Origin: Arabidopsis thaliana
Taxonomy: Eukaryota > Streptophyta > Magnoliopsida > Brassicales > Brassicaceae
Assembly: GCF_000001735.4 (NCBI RefSeq)
Contig: NC_003074.8
Span: 16,995,261 to 17,059,260, forward strand
Length of the DNA stretch: 64,000 nt
Reading direction: 5' to 3'
Part shown: positions 10,412 through 22,190 of the stretch, one piece after another
How the letters are laid out: each line of letters starts with the position of its first letter
Position numbering within the stretch: the stretch's first letter is position 1
Position numbers and translations under genes: made by a program
The notes under the pieces: generated by a model
The model's input: only the letters and a program-made list of their open reading frames with translations
The model's database searches: none
Told to the model about the DNA's origin: nothing

Positions 10412-13150
10412 TCAATGATGTCCATCTTCAACAACATATGAATCAGTCATATCGCTGGCAAATTGCTGTCCAACTAGAGGCGACATCCCTGTGCCTGTTC
10501 CATGCTCTTGAAAAATAAATTCAAATTATTACGTACTTGTCATTTATATTCGAATAATTAACATATAGTAATTTATATTTCAATTAACTTAACCATACCT
10601 GTGGACGTATTTGGTACAGTACTGTTCGACTGTGACTTAGCATTTTGACGCTTTTTCCAAATAGCTGCAAACGCTGACGCGAGAACTGCAAAGGCGGAGG
10701 CGAACGTAACGCCAAGAATGAGTGGTAATTTGTTATTCTTCTTCCCTCCACTGCTTTTTGCCCCACCTAAAGTCGTCATATAAAGGCGTCACGACATGCA
10801 CAAAAGAAAAACTTTTCTAAACCTTATCTAAAATTTGAAAATTAATTGAGATATATCTAAATTTAGTAATTTATTAAATGTGCTGAGATAAAGTGGCAAA
10901 GAATGATCCAATCAAATGATTAAATTTCATATCCTCACTGTTAAATTTTTATGTATATGAACTTAAAAAAAAAAAAAAAAAATCAGTATAATCTCTGCTA
11001 GAAAATAATAGATACCATTTACTAAAATAAATTAACAGAAAATATATATATTTAATAATGTATATAAATAAATAGTGTTGTTAAAGAGTACTAAATATCT
11101 ATGTTATCCATGTAGGTTAGATATATATCCAATATCTTTAGACTTTAGATACATAGTGTACCATTTTTTATTTTCCGAAAATTCTATTTGGTGAGATAAT
11201 TTTCAATTTGTGATAACTAAAAATCATTAAAAAAAAATTAAAAAACACCAAAGTTAAATAACTTAATAACAATAAAGAGAAATGTATATAGAGATTTGAG
11301 TAAAAACCTTTTCCCAAATTTTTTGCTTGTTTCGCTCCTCCAGAACCTTCATTCATTACATTATAAAATGAAAATAATTAGTATCATCCAAAGCATTTCA
11401 TACTTTAGATTTAATCAAGTTGATTTTTTCTTTCTTTGCATTGAGATCATTCCTTCCTAATTATTGTCCACTAAAATCAACATCAATTTTTCATGTTCGA
11501 GTTTGGTTATTTATTTATAACTTGACAAATTATCGTTATTTAATTACTTGAATTAACTATTTATAGTTTTTATGTATTGGTCCAATAATAAATTAACTAA
11601 CCTTCCGAATCATCCGTACTACCGCCGCCTTGGTCTCCACCGCCGCCTCCACTGTCTGGACTGGTATTACTTATCGAGTACAGCTCCAATCCGTTGATGA
11701 GGGGTGGCAAAACGGAGTCATCCGTTGACTGAAAGACTATCTGGGACGCCGATGTGGCCACTACATCTCTCAAAATGAATTGAGTTGCTTTCCCAAAAAC
11801 CGGTACGATGGGACGCGAACCCACTTGAGTGTTGTCCAAGAAAACGTTGAACGATCGTCTCTGGGTTCGACCTAGACTTTGAGGCTCTGAGAAGTAAAGA
11901 ACCAAGTATACTGGTACTCCGGTTAGGGGTAGAGTCTGGTCTGAGAGTACTAAGCCGACTCCTGATAATGCCTTTGACATAACAATCTCTGGTGGCTTGT
12001 TCGACGCCCCGGTGATGTCTATTGATGGGGCTGAGGTCGTTAGATCGGTCAGTGTGGAGTCTTGGGATCCTAACGCTAACCATACCCTACCGTAGGGGTC
12101 TAACGGGTAGCTAAATATATATCAAGAAACCAACAATATGAAAATATATTAATTACGCAATAATATCACATTGAAAGAAAGTTGTCCTTTCTAATTGATA
12201 CAATTCTATAAATGCAAATTGACGTTATACAAGCTTTTATATTTGAATTAATAAATCTTGTCTAGACGTATAGGGTTAAAACTACATGCCTAATGAAATA
12301 TTAGCAATGGATTGCAGATAATTTAAAGCTTTAAAGAAAATTAAAGTCAACGAAAAGACATCATATAAAACTTTTAATACTATGATTATTAGATGCATAT
12401 ATTGATTAAAAAATTCTAGTAAAAGCTTTGTGTATCAGTATACCTTATAAGCTCTTTGGCACCGTATGCAATTCTGTCGTGGAGAATGAGACCTTCGTTA
12501 GGACCAAGATCGTCGTACATGCCAGTGTCCAAACTATAAACTTCAATGGACGATATAAATGGGTTGTCGGACGGAGACGTACGTAAGAGACAGACGCTGA
12601 TATTCTTATTCTCCGGAACATATATCACCTCCGAGAAATAGAACGTTTCTTCATCATTTAGCAACGACTCGGTAATTACAATAGAATCACGGTGTTTCCC
12701 GTCATAAATCACATCAAAAGATGGCGGCGAGAACTTCGCGTCGTAGTTCTCATAGTAAAACTTCGTCCTCACGAGGGTTTTCTGGCCTTTTGTCACCGGA
12801 ATGTTGGTGTAGCAGTTGGTTTGACCAGTTGGGAAGTACCGGAGAGTGTTGATTGGCTTTTTGACAACGTCCGGAATCTTCATGGGCTCGCCGTTGGTGA
12901 CGAAGCCTTTATCTCCGACCCATGTTACATTGTTGGAGTCCACGTAAGATCCGGTTGATCCACAGTCGATGCTTATACCTAACGATAGGCCAAACCAAAT
13001 AAAAAAAAACGTTTAGTAGACTTAAAATAAAATTTCATTGGGTCATCAAATTAAGAAAAATATTAATGTTTGTAACGTACTTTCTCCTAATGTAACGGTT
13101 AGGGCTGAGAGAGAGAAGAGAGTGATGACATAAAGAAGCGCCTCCATCAT
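10412..13150 (-). CDS. Malectin-like receptor-like protein without kinase, 471 aa (AT3G46280-like)
   Basis: Six exons: 13081-13150, 12444-12978, 11602-12110, 11308-11346, 10599-10766, 10412-10506; phases agree and give 471 residues. The signal peptide (MMEALLYVITLFSLSALTVT) is unlike that of the other copies. The two malectin-like lobes resemble theirs (SIDCGSTGSYVDSNNVTW; second lobe opens YPLDPYGRVW). A 39-nt exon (GSGGAKQAKNLGK) inserts between the Gly-rich linker and the membrane exon and is not seen in the two left copies. Membrane span about 398-418; tail contains SPLVGQQFASDMTDSYVV and ends DGHH. The start could be either of two adjacent ATGs (13150 or 13147). Function unknown; a cell-surface role is inferred from signal peptide and span. 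Confidence 0.86.
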
Positions 13151-13263
13151 CAACGAGCTAAATTTAACTTACTTACATGCACACATACGTAATATATAGA
13201 AGCAAAAAAGAAAAACAAAATACGCAATAGATAGATGATATAATTAAAGTATATGTTCATATT

Positions 13264-13350
13264 GTTGACTTGACTTATTGAGATTGCACAGCTCATATAA
13301 TATTTAGTTGACTTGACTTATTGAGATTCCACAGCTCATATTATATGCAT
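13264..13350. promoter_or_regulatory. Duplicated W-box motif upstream of the 471-aa gene
   Basis: GTTGACTTGACTTATTGAGAT occurs at 13264 and again at 13307, a 43-bp direct repeat with one or two differences. Each unit holds two TTGAC cores, so four W-box-like sites lie 110-200 bp upstream of the ATG at 13150. TTGAC(C/T) is the known core bound by WRKY factors in defence-responsive promoters. Responsiveness of this gene is inference. Confidence 0.5.
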
Positions 13351-14913
13351 CAGCGTGCATATATCTCGATTTTGGTTTTAGATCATTGTTAATTTCAACA
13401 GATTAACCAACTAATCCGTCACATTTAATTGGTTATATATAACAAATTGTTCCCGACCTAATGCTAGCTACGTGAATCTAAAATATTTTGTGAGTACGTA
13501 CGTATGCCATGTTAGCCTAGTTTATGTAGTAATTTAATAATCAGTTTAGACAATTGTGAATTCATTAAATATAAATATATGAAAATATACGGCACTCATG
13601 GATATAGATCCTACTATATGAGTCTAAATCACATCTACCTATCTTTCCTTTTTAGTGGTGTTTACCGTGATTCAATAATTATTGTGTTAAAAATTACTAA
13701 AAAAAATATACCTTGTTAAAATATATTCATGCATAAGAATATCATTATAAAAATTCATTGATAAAATAAGTGAAAAATACCTTATATACACAATTACACA
13801 TTATGTCAGCTTTGTTGTTTGATGTTATATTTCTAAATATTATTGGCCAATTAATATCTTCTAATTAAAATGGTCGATTATTTGAAGGGAACTTGATTAT
13901 TTAAGAAGAAGAATTGGCACTTGATAGGTTTGTCCAACTCATCATTTGGTTGACTTAGCATAAAGTTGACATATCGAAGTCAATGGCTTTGTTTGTATTC
14001 TTATATAGCACATAGACTTTAGAGTAAACGGCTCACGTTCATCCTCTTTTATTTTATAGGTACATTGTATTAGTATAACATACACATGTGTATATTTTAA
14101 TGAAGTAAACAAAAAAATTCAACATAGTGCGAACAAAGTGGTTGAATAATTTCATGTGTTCCGCCGATCTCTTCGTATGATCAACGTCAGTATTATTCAT
14201 AGGTTGGAACTGGTGTAGGGCTCAATTGTAAAATTTAAAAATAAACGAGAGGAAGCAAGTGGGATCCAAAGGATGTCTCTCATCCTAATAATCTATCTTT
14301 GACATTTGGCCGGCCTCTTGTTAATGCAGAACCAGTTTGTGTTTAAGAATCCGAACTATCTGTTTTATCCACACCAAATGAGACCAGTCCACACGAGGTC
14401 TTGTGTTTCTAATATAATGCCAAATTGCACTAGCCTTCTTCGTACTAGTGTTTTACGGTTGATTTTCCAGTGAATATTCATCGTTGGTTAGGTAGTTGTT
14501 GCAACAAAACCGGCCAGCCAATTTTCAGTGACTTGAGATTTTGGCTGACTATCATAACGTACGTTGAAATGTATTTTTGATTGTGGTATTTTTGAATTCC
14601 TAGCATACCCGGCCCATTATGTTTGTACGTATAGATTTCTCTAGGAATACCAATCGTTTGTCAACGCATGAGTATAGGAAAATTCAGTCAACTATTGATT
14701 ATTGCATATGATGTTTGTTATATGATGATTGAAAGATCTGACGAGGATGATGGAAGATGAAAGATGCCAAATTTATCATTTAAATTGGAAACAACAAAAT
14801 TTATATAGCTATATATGTGATAACACAGTTTTTTTCTTGGGATAGTATTCACAAGAAAATTTCACAACGACAAATATTTTGATATTTTGAATAACTTTCC
14901 AGGTCGCCCGCGA
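13351..14913. other. Intergenic, includes one copy of a duplicated upstream flank
   Basis: No coding sequence seen. The part 13880-14230 (containing GAGTAAACGGCTCACGTT near 14025) is repeated at about 15190-15575. It sits upstream of the 471-aa gene as the other copy sits upstream of the orphan exon at 14914-15004. Confidence 0.55.
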
Positions 14914-15004
14914 CTAGGCTGATCCATGTTGATGATGATCAACCTGATGAACAACATAAGAATCATTTACGCCAATTTTGTTTGGTCCGCGACTAGGCTG
15001 GTCC
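14914..15004 (-). pseudogene. Orphan last exon of a vanished malectin-like paralog
   Basis: On the minus strand, after an AAG acceptor, an open stretch reads NKIGVNDSYVVHQVDHHQH and ends at TAG 14914-14916. It aligns with the terminal exon of the 471-aa gene (QQFASDMTDSYVV). No membrane exon or malectin exon follows to the right; instead there is the duplicated upstream flank at 15190. A 13-bp repeat CGCGACTAGGCTG flanks the exon (near 14909 and 14988), so its end has itself been partly duplicated. Best read as a deletion remnant. Confidence 0.6.
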
Positions 15005-17600
15005 CTTGTTCGAAACTTAAAACCAAATTAAGTTAGTAGATGCACTTGTTAATGGGCTTCATTTTTGGTTTTGCTTTAGGCAGCTAAATATAACGAGTCG
15101 GCCCTGCCTGACTGACTAGGTCAATTGCTCGAATTAAATTTTACAGATTAAAAACAAATATTTTAGGAAGGGTACAAGTGATTTCTAAATTGGATGAGAT
15201 TTGATTATTTAGGAAGAACAATTCACACTTGAGTTTGTTCCAACTTATTTGATTGAGTGAATTTGATCTAACTTTTTTTGGGGTTGACTCCATGTGGAAT
15301 GGACATTTTTTAGAGTTAACTGTTTTTGTGTTTGTTATGGGCCCATTTATAGGAATTTGAGAGTAAACGGCTCACGTTTGTTCATTTTGTTTTTGTCTTT
15401 TTGACATCACATTCGTCCAAATTTTCAATTGATACGTTAATATATGTCTGTACCATACCAATATAGTCATGATTCATGTATATTCAACGATGTGTGGTTG
15501 GAAATTCCATTTGTTCAGCCGATTTGCCCGCAAATCAGCAAAGTCCTAATCATAGGTTGAAATTAGTGTAGGGTTCGGAGGTCGACTAAGAGATACAAAG
15601 CTTATGTATTATTGATAGAATGTTTTTCTCAAGTTTTCTTCCTTGTTCTATGATTATTTCTATTAATAATTTTTTCAAGAAAGAGTAACCATGATAAGTG
15701 ATTTCATGATAGAACCATTTTTTGGCCTTTGATATCGGTGAATTATTCATATAATCTCAACCAAGAGTTTGTAATATTGTTAAGGGGTGAAATTGGGCTT
15801 CGCCAATTTCGGCCCAACCCAGTGACTAAAACCCGGGCAGATTCGGCAGGAAAGAATTCGCCTAACTAGTTTAACACCCGACCCGCAAAGATAAACGTTT
15901 GGCTGCGCAAAATTTATTTTTGGAAAATCACGTTGTGTGCCTTACAATACGGACGAGTATAAATAAAGAATGGAAAGTTTTGGGAAGGACAACTTTTTGG
16001 CACTTGGAGAAAGAACAAGGCAAGTCAACTCGTCAATCGGCAAGTCAGCTCGTCAATCGACAAGTCAGCCCGTCAAGACAGATTAAGCGATCGCGCTCCC
16101 AGCTCGTAATTCCTCTTCGCTGAACGCCTCAGCTCGTCAAAATCATCCAAATCCCTCAGTCACGTCATCTCGTTTCGCTTCTCACTTTTCAGCCCGTCGT
16201 CATTCAACTTCAAGCCCAGCTCGCGGTTTAGAGACGGATTCTTCACCTTCCCTAGAGATTCACTCGTACTTGTTTAATTCGTGCATTAACAAATATGATA
16301 GCCGATAGAATAGTTACCAAAACTTATGCATTTGAGTCATGAAATGAATAACTTTTCTATGTTGGGTTAAAAAGAGAAACCAGTCAAAGCTGCCGACACA
16401 AAATGAAAAATATCCAACATATAAAGTAGAAATCTTTCGTTTTTAACTTTCAGCTTTAGATGTGAAGAAGACTAAGATAAAACACTTTACATAGACGTGG
16501 GCTAACAATTAGGCTATGGGCTTCCACCAATCTTGGTTACTTATTTAATCCTATATATCATCATTTCCCAAACTTCACTATTGCATCTATCAATTTTTGC
16601 CAGCCACTAAAACAAAATTAATATATTTGGTTGCGGTGTCTTGTTAGGCAATAATTCTATTTAAGAATAATGTCACAAGGTGCATTAGTATGATCTTTCA
16701 TTTCCAAATTAATAAATTATTATCACATGTGTCATGTTCCATATGGTTGTACTTGTATAATGGAGTGGTTAAACTAAATGTTGTCATTGTCTTAAAATCT
16801 TGCAAACCCAAAAAGATATGCATAAACATACAAAAACCTTATAATCTTCTACCTTTTGGGCAAAATTTTGACATATAGAACTCAAAAAGTCTATAGCAAA
16901 AGACCAAGATTTAGTAAGATTGTTATGTATTAGATTACTTATAATTTTCCTAAAACTAAAGTAAAACAAACACTAGAAAAATATAGATAGACAAAAATTT
17001 AATTTATTATTCAAAAGTGAACACAACCCAAAGAGGTTTCCATTAATTCAAGTGCTCTCCTCATCGATATTGTCGAGAATTCTATAATAAAATTTTCAAA
17101 ATTCACGCAAAAAATTATAATATCATCAAACAAAGACTTTGTTGCAAACCACCACCATAGGAATACACCTGAAATAAAATATCTAACAATTTTAAAGAAA
17201 AATATTTATATTTTACTATTTTCGACGAAAAATAAAAAACAGCTTTTTGCCATTGACATATTAAATGCAACGAATAATTTACGATTTTAATCATTTTCTG
17301 GAAATTCCTTATTTTCTACTAAAAAAAAATAATACAGCCAGAAAATTCTTTCTTCTTCCTTCTCTCTTGAATAGACCAGAGTTCATTTTTTTGCAGAGTT
17401 CACAAAGAATCAAAACTTCTATAACCAATCTGTTCTTCGCGAGATTCTACTCTCTAATACAAGTACAGATTTTGCTATATTTTATACAAAACCCAAAAAC
17501 TCAAAATCTGAGTTTTTTTTCGGTTACTTGATCTATTCATTACCTGAATCAGCTCCTTTCATGGGACCGTTACTTCTATACTAAATCTCTTGTCTTAAAG
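15005..17600. other. Intergenic upstream of HERK1, with a GC-richer repeat fragment
   Basis: 15190-15575 is the second copy of the flank at 13880-14230. The part 15780-16260 is clearly less AT-rich than its surroundings and contains three consecutive 20-bp units at 16021-16080 (CAAGTCAGCTCGTCAATCGG with changes); it looks transposon-derived but I cannot name a family. 16270-17250 is AT-rich without recognisable genes. The 5' leader of HERK1 probably begins around 17300-17500. Confidence 0.5.
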
Positions 17601-17726
17601 GTAAATACTTTTATTGTTTTTTTAGAAAAGTTTCCATCTTTGCTTTGTTTCAAGTTCATGTTATAAAACCCTAATTTCTTGAATCTTGTTGATTGATTCT
17701 TTTTCCCCGATCTGTTCCATTTCCAG
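17601..17726 (+). other. Probable 5'-UTR intron of HERK1
   Basis: CTTAAAG|GTAAATAC at 17600 and TTTCCAG|GTTTATTC at 17726 make a GT-AG intron ending 22 bp before the ATG. Removing it also removes an upstream in-frame ATG at 17686 that would otherwise add 21 residues. Leader introns occur in genes of this family; this one is inferred. Confidence 0.55.
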
Positions 17727-17748
17727 GTTTATTCTCTATTGGGTCAAA

Positions 17749-20241
17749 ATGGGTATTGAAAAGTTTGAAACTTTCATCTTGATTTCAACGATTTCGATCT
17801 TGCTTTGTATCTGCCATGGATTCACACCTGTGGATAATTACTTGATCAACTGTGGATCACCAACCAATGGAACACTAATGGGTCGAATCTTTCTGTCTGA
17901 TAAGCTCTCTTCGAAGTTACTTACTTCGTCCAAAGAGATTCTCGCAAGCGTAGGCGGTAACTCTGGCTCAGACATTTACCACACGGCAAGAGTCTTCACC
18001 GAAGTCTCTAGCTACAAATTCTCGGTCACTCGTGGTCGTCATTGGGTTCGTCTCTATTTCAATCCTTTTGACTACCAAAACTTCAAAATGGGTTCAGCTA
18101 AATTCGCGGTTTCTTCACAAAGTCATGTCCTTTTGAGTGATTTCACTGTTACGAGTTCAAAAGTTGTCAAAGAGTACTCTTTGAACGTGACTACTAATGA
18201 TTTAGTGCTCACCTTTACTCCCTCTAGTGGTTCGTTTGCGTTTGTGAATGCTATCGAGGTTATATCGATTCCAGATACTTTGATTACTGGTAGTCCAAGG
18301 TTTGTAGGCAACCCTGCGCAGTTTCCGGATATGTCAATGCAAGGTCTTGAAACCATTCATAGAGTCAACATGGGTGGTCCGCTTGTTGCGTCTAACAACG
18401 ATACGTTAACGAGAACTTGGGTGCCTGACTCGGAGTTTCTGCTTGAGAAGAATTTAGCTAAGAGTATGTCTAAGTTTTCAACTGTTAACTTTGTTCCAGG
18501 TTATGCAACAGAGGACTCTGCTCCAAGAACTGTCTATGGTAGTTGTACTGAGATGAATTCCGCTGATAACCCGAATAGCATTTTCAATGTGACTTGGGAG
18601 TTCGATGTTGACCCGGGTTTTCAGTACTATTTCCGCTTTCATTTCTGCGATATCGTTAGCTTGTCGTTAAACCAGCTATATTTCAATCTTTATGTTGACT
18701 CAATGGTTGCTGCTACGGATATTGATCTTAGCACTCTTGTGGATAACACTTTGGCTGGTGCATATTCGATGGACTTTGTCACGCAGACGCCAAAGGGTAG
18801 TAATAAAGTCCGTGTGAGCATCGGTCCGTCGACTGTTCACACCGATTATCCAAACGCGATTGTGAATGGATTGGAGATTATGAAGATGAATAACTCTAAG
18901 GGTCAGTTAAGCACTGGGACATTTGTGCCTGGTAGTAGTTCAAGCAGTAAGAGTAATCTCGGGTTGATTGTAGGTTCAGCCATTGGTTCGTTGCTCGCGG
19001 TAGTCTTCTTGGGAAGTTGCTTTGTGTTGTATAAGAAGCGGAAACGTGGCCAAGACGGTCATTCAAAGACTTGGATGCCGTTTTCGATAAATGGAACTTC
19101 GATGGGAAGCAAATACTCCAATGGAACTACGCTTACAAGTATAACTACCAATGCCAATTACCGTATTCCCTTTGCAGCGGTTAAAGACGCTACAAATAAC
19201 TTTGACGAGAGCCGCAACATCGGTGTAGGCGGTTTTGGTAAAGTCTACAAAGGAGAGCTTAATGACGGTACAAAGGTAGCTGTGAAAAGAGGGAACCCAA
19301 AATCTCAGCAAGGGCTTGCGGAATTCAGGACAGAAATCGAGATGTTATCTCAGTTTCGTCACCGCCATTTGGTTTCTCTGATCGGTTATTGTGACGAGAA
19401 CAATGAGATGATACTAATTTACGAGTATATGGAGAATGGAACGGTAAAGAGTCATCTTTATGGCTCAGGTCTACCTAGCTTGACTTGGAAACAACGGCTT
19501 GAGATCTGCATTGGTGCAGCTAGAGGCTTGCATTACCTTCACACGGGTGACTCGAAACCGGTCATTCACAGAGACGTGAAATCTGCAAACATATTGCTTG
19601 ACGAGAACTTCATGGCTAAAGTTGCAGACTTTGGACTGTCCAAGACTGGACCCGAGCTTGATCAGACTCATGTAAGTACTGCTGTCAAAGGAAGTTTTGG
19701 TTATCTTGACCCCGAGTACTTCAGAAGGCAACAGCTCACAGATAAATCCGATGTTTATTCCTTCGGAGTTGTTCTCTTCGAGGTTTTATGTGCTAGACCT
19801 GTTATAGACCCAACACTTCCAAGAGAGATGGTGAATCTTGCAGAATGGGCTATGAAATGGCAGAAGAAAGGGCAACTGGATCAGATCATCGACCAGTCGC
19901 TTCGCGGAAATATCAGACCCGATTCGTTAAGGAAATTTGCGGAAACAGGTGAGAAATGTTTAGCGGATTATGGAGTTGATAGGCCATCTATGGGAGATGT
20001 GTTGTGGAATCTTGAATACGCTCTGCAGCTTCAAGAAGCAGTCATTGATGGTGAACCAGAAGATAATAGCACGAATATGATTGGTGAATTACCTCCGCAG
20101 ATCAATAATTTCAGTCAGGGAGACACTAGTGTTAACGTTCCGGGCACAGCGGGGCGATTCGAGGAATCTAGTATTGATGATCTCTCTGGCGTTTCCATGA
20201 GTAAAGTATTCTCACAACTGGTGAAATCTGAAGGAAGATAG
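17749..20241 (+). CDS. HERK1: HERCULES1 receptor kinase (CrRLK1L family), 830 aa
   Basis: Single-exon frame of 830 residues from [13 protein letters not shown]. Order: signal peptide (1 to about 24), malectin-like ectodomain (about 28-390), membrane span (about 404-427), then a Ser/Thr kinase. The glycine loop [11 protein letters not shown] starts near 492, the ATP lysine is K513, the catalytic Asp of HRD is D609 and the DFG Asp is D627; all are present, so the kinase should be active. I recognise it as HERK1 (AT3G46290). By published work it acts at the plasma membrane with THESEUS1 in brassinosteroid-linked cell elongation, and with FERONIA, ANJEA and LORELEI-type proteins in RALF signalling and pollen tube reception. 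The chosen ATG is favoured because it opens directly into a signal peptide and the upstream ATG lies in a likely leader intron. Confidence 0.96.
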   Translation: MGIEKFETFILISTISILLCICHGFTPVDNYLINCGSPTNGTLMGRIFLSDKLSSKLLTSSKEILASVGGNSGSDIYHTARVFTEVSSYKFSVTRGRHWVRLYFNPFDYQNFKMGSAKFAVSSQSHVLLSDFTVTSSKVVKEYSLNVTTNDLVLTFTPSSGSFAFVNAIEVISIPDTLITGSPRFVGNPAQFPDMSMQGLETIHRVNMGGPLVASNNDTLTRTWVPDSEFLLEKNLAKSMSKFSTVNFVPGYATEDSAPRTVYGSCTEMNSADNPNSIFNVTWEFDVDPGFQYYFRFHFCDIVSLSLNQLYFNLYVDSMVAATDIDLSTLVDNTLAGAYSMDFVTQTPKGSNKVRVSIGPSTVHTDYPNAIVNGLEIMKMNNSKGQLSTGTFVPGSSSSSKSNLGLIVGSAIGSLLAVVFLGSCFVLYKKRKRGQDGHSKTWMPFSINGTSMGSKYSNGTTLTSITTNANYRIPFAAVKDATNNFDESRNIGVGGFGKVYKGELNDGTKVAVKRGNPKSQQGLAEFRTEIEMLSQFRHRHLVSLIGYCDENNEMILIYEYMENGTVKSHLYGSGLPSLTWKQRLEICIGAARGLHYLHTGDSKPVIHRDVKSANILLDENFMAKVADFGLSKTGPELDQTHVSTAVKGSFGYLDPEYFRRQQLTDKSDVYSFGVVLFEVLCARPVIDPTLPREMVNLAEWAMKWQKKGQLDQIIDQSLRGNIRPDSLRKFAETGEKCLADYGVDRPSMGDVLWNLEYALQLQEAVIDGEPEDNSTNMIGELPPQINNFSQGDTSVNVPGTAGRFEESSIDDLSGVSMSKVFSQLVKSEGR

Positions 20242-20758
20242 TGAAAGATTTGAGCAATGCAGTGCCAAGAAAAGCCAAAGATCTGATCTTTTTGATAGAA
20301 ACAGAGCAAGCAAAGTATGTAACCAGGAAAAAAGCATCAGGTTATTTTCAGATAGGATCTTTGTCTTTGCTTGATCTGTTTCTACTGCAGATTTTTCATC
20401 AGTGATTAAACGGTTACTTTGAAAATTTACCTTATTTTGTTCCTCTCTCCCTTATCCTGAGTTTGTATTTTATTGATGTTCATTTTGAAATTGTCTGAAA
20501 TTTGTTTGTTCTTTTTACTATATGGATGTTTAACACTCTTGTTGTTTCAATTGTATTGTAAGTTTAGAAGTTAAAACAGAGTTTTTCATGGTTCTTGTTT
20601 GGTTTAAGAAACTGTTTGATCTTAATCTATTTCAGTTTTCTTTTTTTGTCTTGGAACAGTATTTGTCCGGTTCCATTGGTTTGTTTCTTTCTTTCACCAC
20701 GACCAAGTCTTGAACTTTAAAACAATTTCAGAAAACTGTTTTATTATCCTCATAGTGA
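20242..20758. other. Convergent 3' flanks of HERK1 and a small gene
   Basis: T-rich 3'-UTR-like sequence of HERK1 runs rightward and meets the 3' side of the minus-strand gene ending at 20759. No other feature seen. Confidence 0.6.
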
Positions 20759-21184
20759 TCAATCAATATTAGTAACCTTAGTAGTGGACGCACAAGACAA
20801 ACATTTCCGTACTAGTCTGAAAACAAACGTCCTACACGACCATGTTTTGTTATTCCGCATAGCGTTCTTGGCCGCCTTCTTTCTCCCTCCTCCTCCTCGA
20901 AAACAACTCTGATTGTGTCTCCGGGTAACTGCTTCGCCATCACCTCCATCACCGTCTTCTTCGTTCTCTTCTGTTGAAAATGTGTAGCTTCTAAGGTACA
21001 TCTGCCTACAAGATATGCTGTCAACCACCGTGGTGCGATGCTGGCTTCCGTCGTGGTTGATTGACCGTACGAACTCGGCCTCCGCCATCGGCCACTTGTA
21101 AAGATTGGCGTAAGTCATAACCGGCCGGACGCAAATGGAGTCTCTTTTGATGTTTACACAATCATCTATGCACTTTGAGGCCAT
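20759..21184 (-). CDS. Small unknown protein, 141 aa (paralog of next gene)
   Basis: Uninterrupted frame of 141 residues from ATG at 21184. It begins MASKCIDDCVNIKRDSICVR and has a central KWPMAEAEFVRSI and SCRQMYLRSYTFS, an acidic run of Glu/Asp/Gly, then a basic Cys-containing C-terminus (CRTFVFRLVRKCLSCA). No signal peptide, membrane span or domain I recognise. The gene at 22191-22565 encodes the same order of motifs, and conservation at protein level across the pair argues that both are real. By order it should be AT3G46300. Function unknown; the Cys-rich ends might bind metal or lipid, but nothing shows it. Confidence 0.7.
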   Translation of the reverse strand: MASKCIDDCVNIKRDSICVRPVMTYANLYKWPMAEAEFVRSINHDGSQHRTTVVDSISCRQMYLRSYTFSTEENEEDGDGGDGEAVTRRHNQSCFRGGGGRKKAAKNAMRNNKTWSCRTFVFRLVRKCLSCASTTKVTNID

Positions 21185-22190
21185 GGTCGCTTTTTTGGAG
21201 GGTACTTCTAACTTCTAGTGTGAACTGTTTTCCTTATTTTTTCGTGATGAAGTTGGGTTTAGCTTAAATATATATTCATAGAAAATCCTTATCCATATCA
21301 TTTCTTACTTTTATTTTGTGATACAAAAATACCAAGTCAGAGAAAAAAGTTGAGAAGTTTTCTCAACTTTTAGCTATGAAAGTTTTCTCAGTAATGTTTC
21401 TAAGTTTTTCATAAGAAAAGAAAATAGGATTAATCACAAAGGAGAATTTCTCCAATATCCCTATAATATTTCCTCATATCCCTCATGCATTCTCAAATCT
21501 TCTCTATTCCTACTTATATATATCTCGCTCTCATTTTCTGATTTTCTGATTCATTTATGTTGAAAGAAGAATGGTAAAAAATTCACGTAACATGTGTCAC
21601 ATTTCTTCATCTTTATTAAATCGTTTTGTACCTAATCTTTCACTTTATAGAGTCAGCTTTTAGAGTCTTTGAGATGTATATATTTTCAAAGTTAATTAGG
21701 TGGTGAACCTTATCTCTCACTCTTAGCAGAAAAAAGGCAGTGTTTCACAAGGAAACTTACTAACACATACAACTCTTAATATTACTTTAGACACTGCTAT
21801 TCATTCTAAATGTCACAAGATCTTTTGATAGTCACTAATTCTAAAATTTACAAACTGTTCACGGTACCATGATCTCGCATGTGGCATGTTGCTATCTAGC
21901 TTGTCTATATTCGGGTTTGTAGTAGGTAGCTCTATCCTCTTTTCTTTTTTTTCTTTTTTTTTGGATTTAAGGAATGAAAACAAGTATGTTTGCACAAAAT
22001 AAAAATAAATAAATAAATAATTGAAATCCAAAGCACATATATGTATATTAGAAACGGTCCATGTGTATACGAGGGTAATTATGTAGTTAATACCTGATAA
22101 AGATGTACAAGTATTCATTGATATTGAAATTCAAAATGATAATATAAAAAAAAAACTCTTATTATTCTTCTCTTTATTGATAAAATTACT
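21185..22190. other. Intergenic between the two small paralogs
   Basis: AT-rich. A perfect hairpin with 12-bp arms lies at 21345-21371 (AAAAGTTGAGAA, loop GTT, TTCTCAACTTTT), about 160 bp upstream of the 141-aa gene. The frame at 21813-22118 is low-complexity and unsupported. Confidence 0.5.

Noticed and set aside
17686..17748. Upstream ATG extending HERK1 by 21 residues
   Set aside because: It lies in a likely 5'-UTR intron, and the downstream ATG opens directly into a signal peptide and gives the known 830 residues.
21813..22118. 101-codon minus-strand frame
   Set aside because: AT-rich, with a lysine/glutamate run from a poly-T tract; no similarity to the neighbours and no homolog I recognise.
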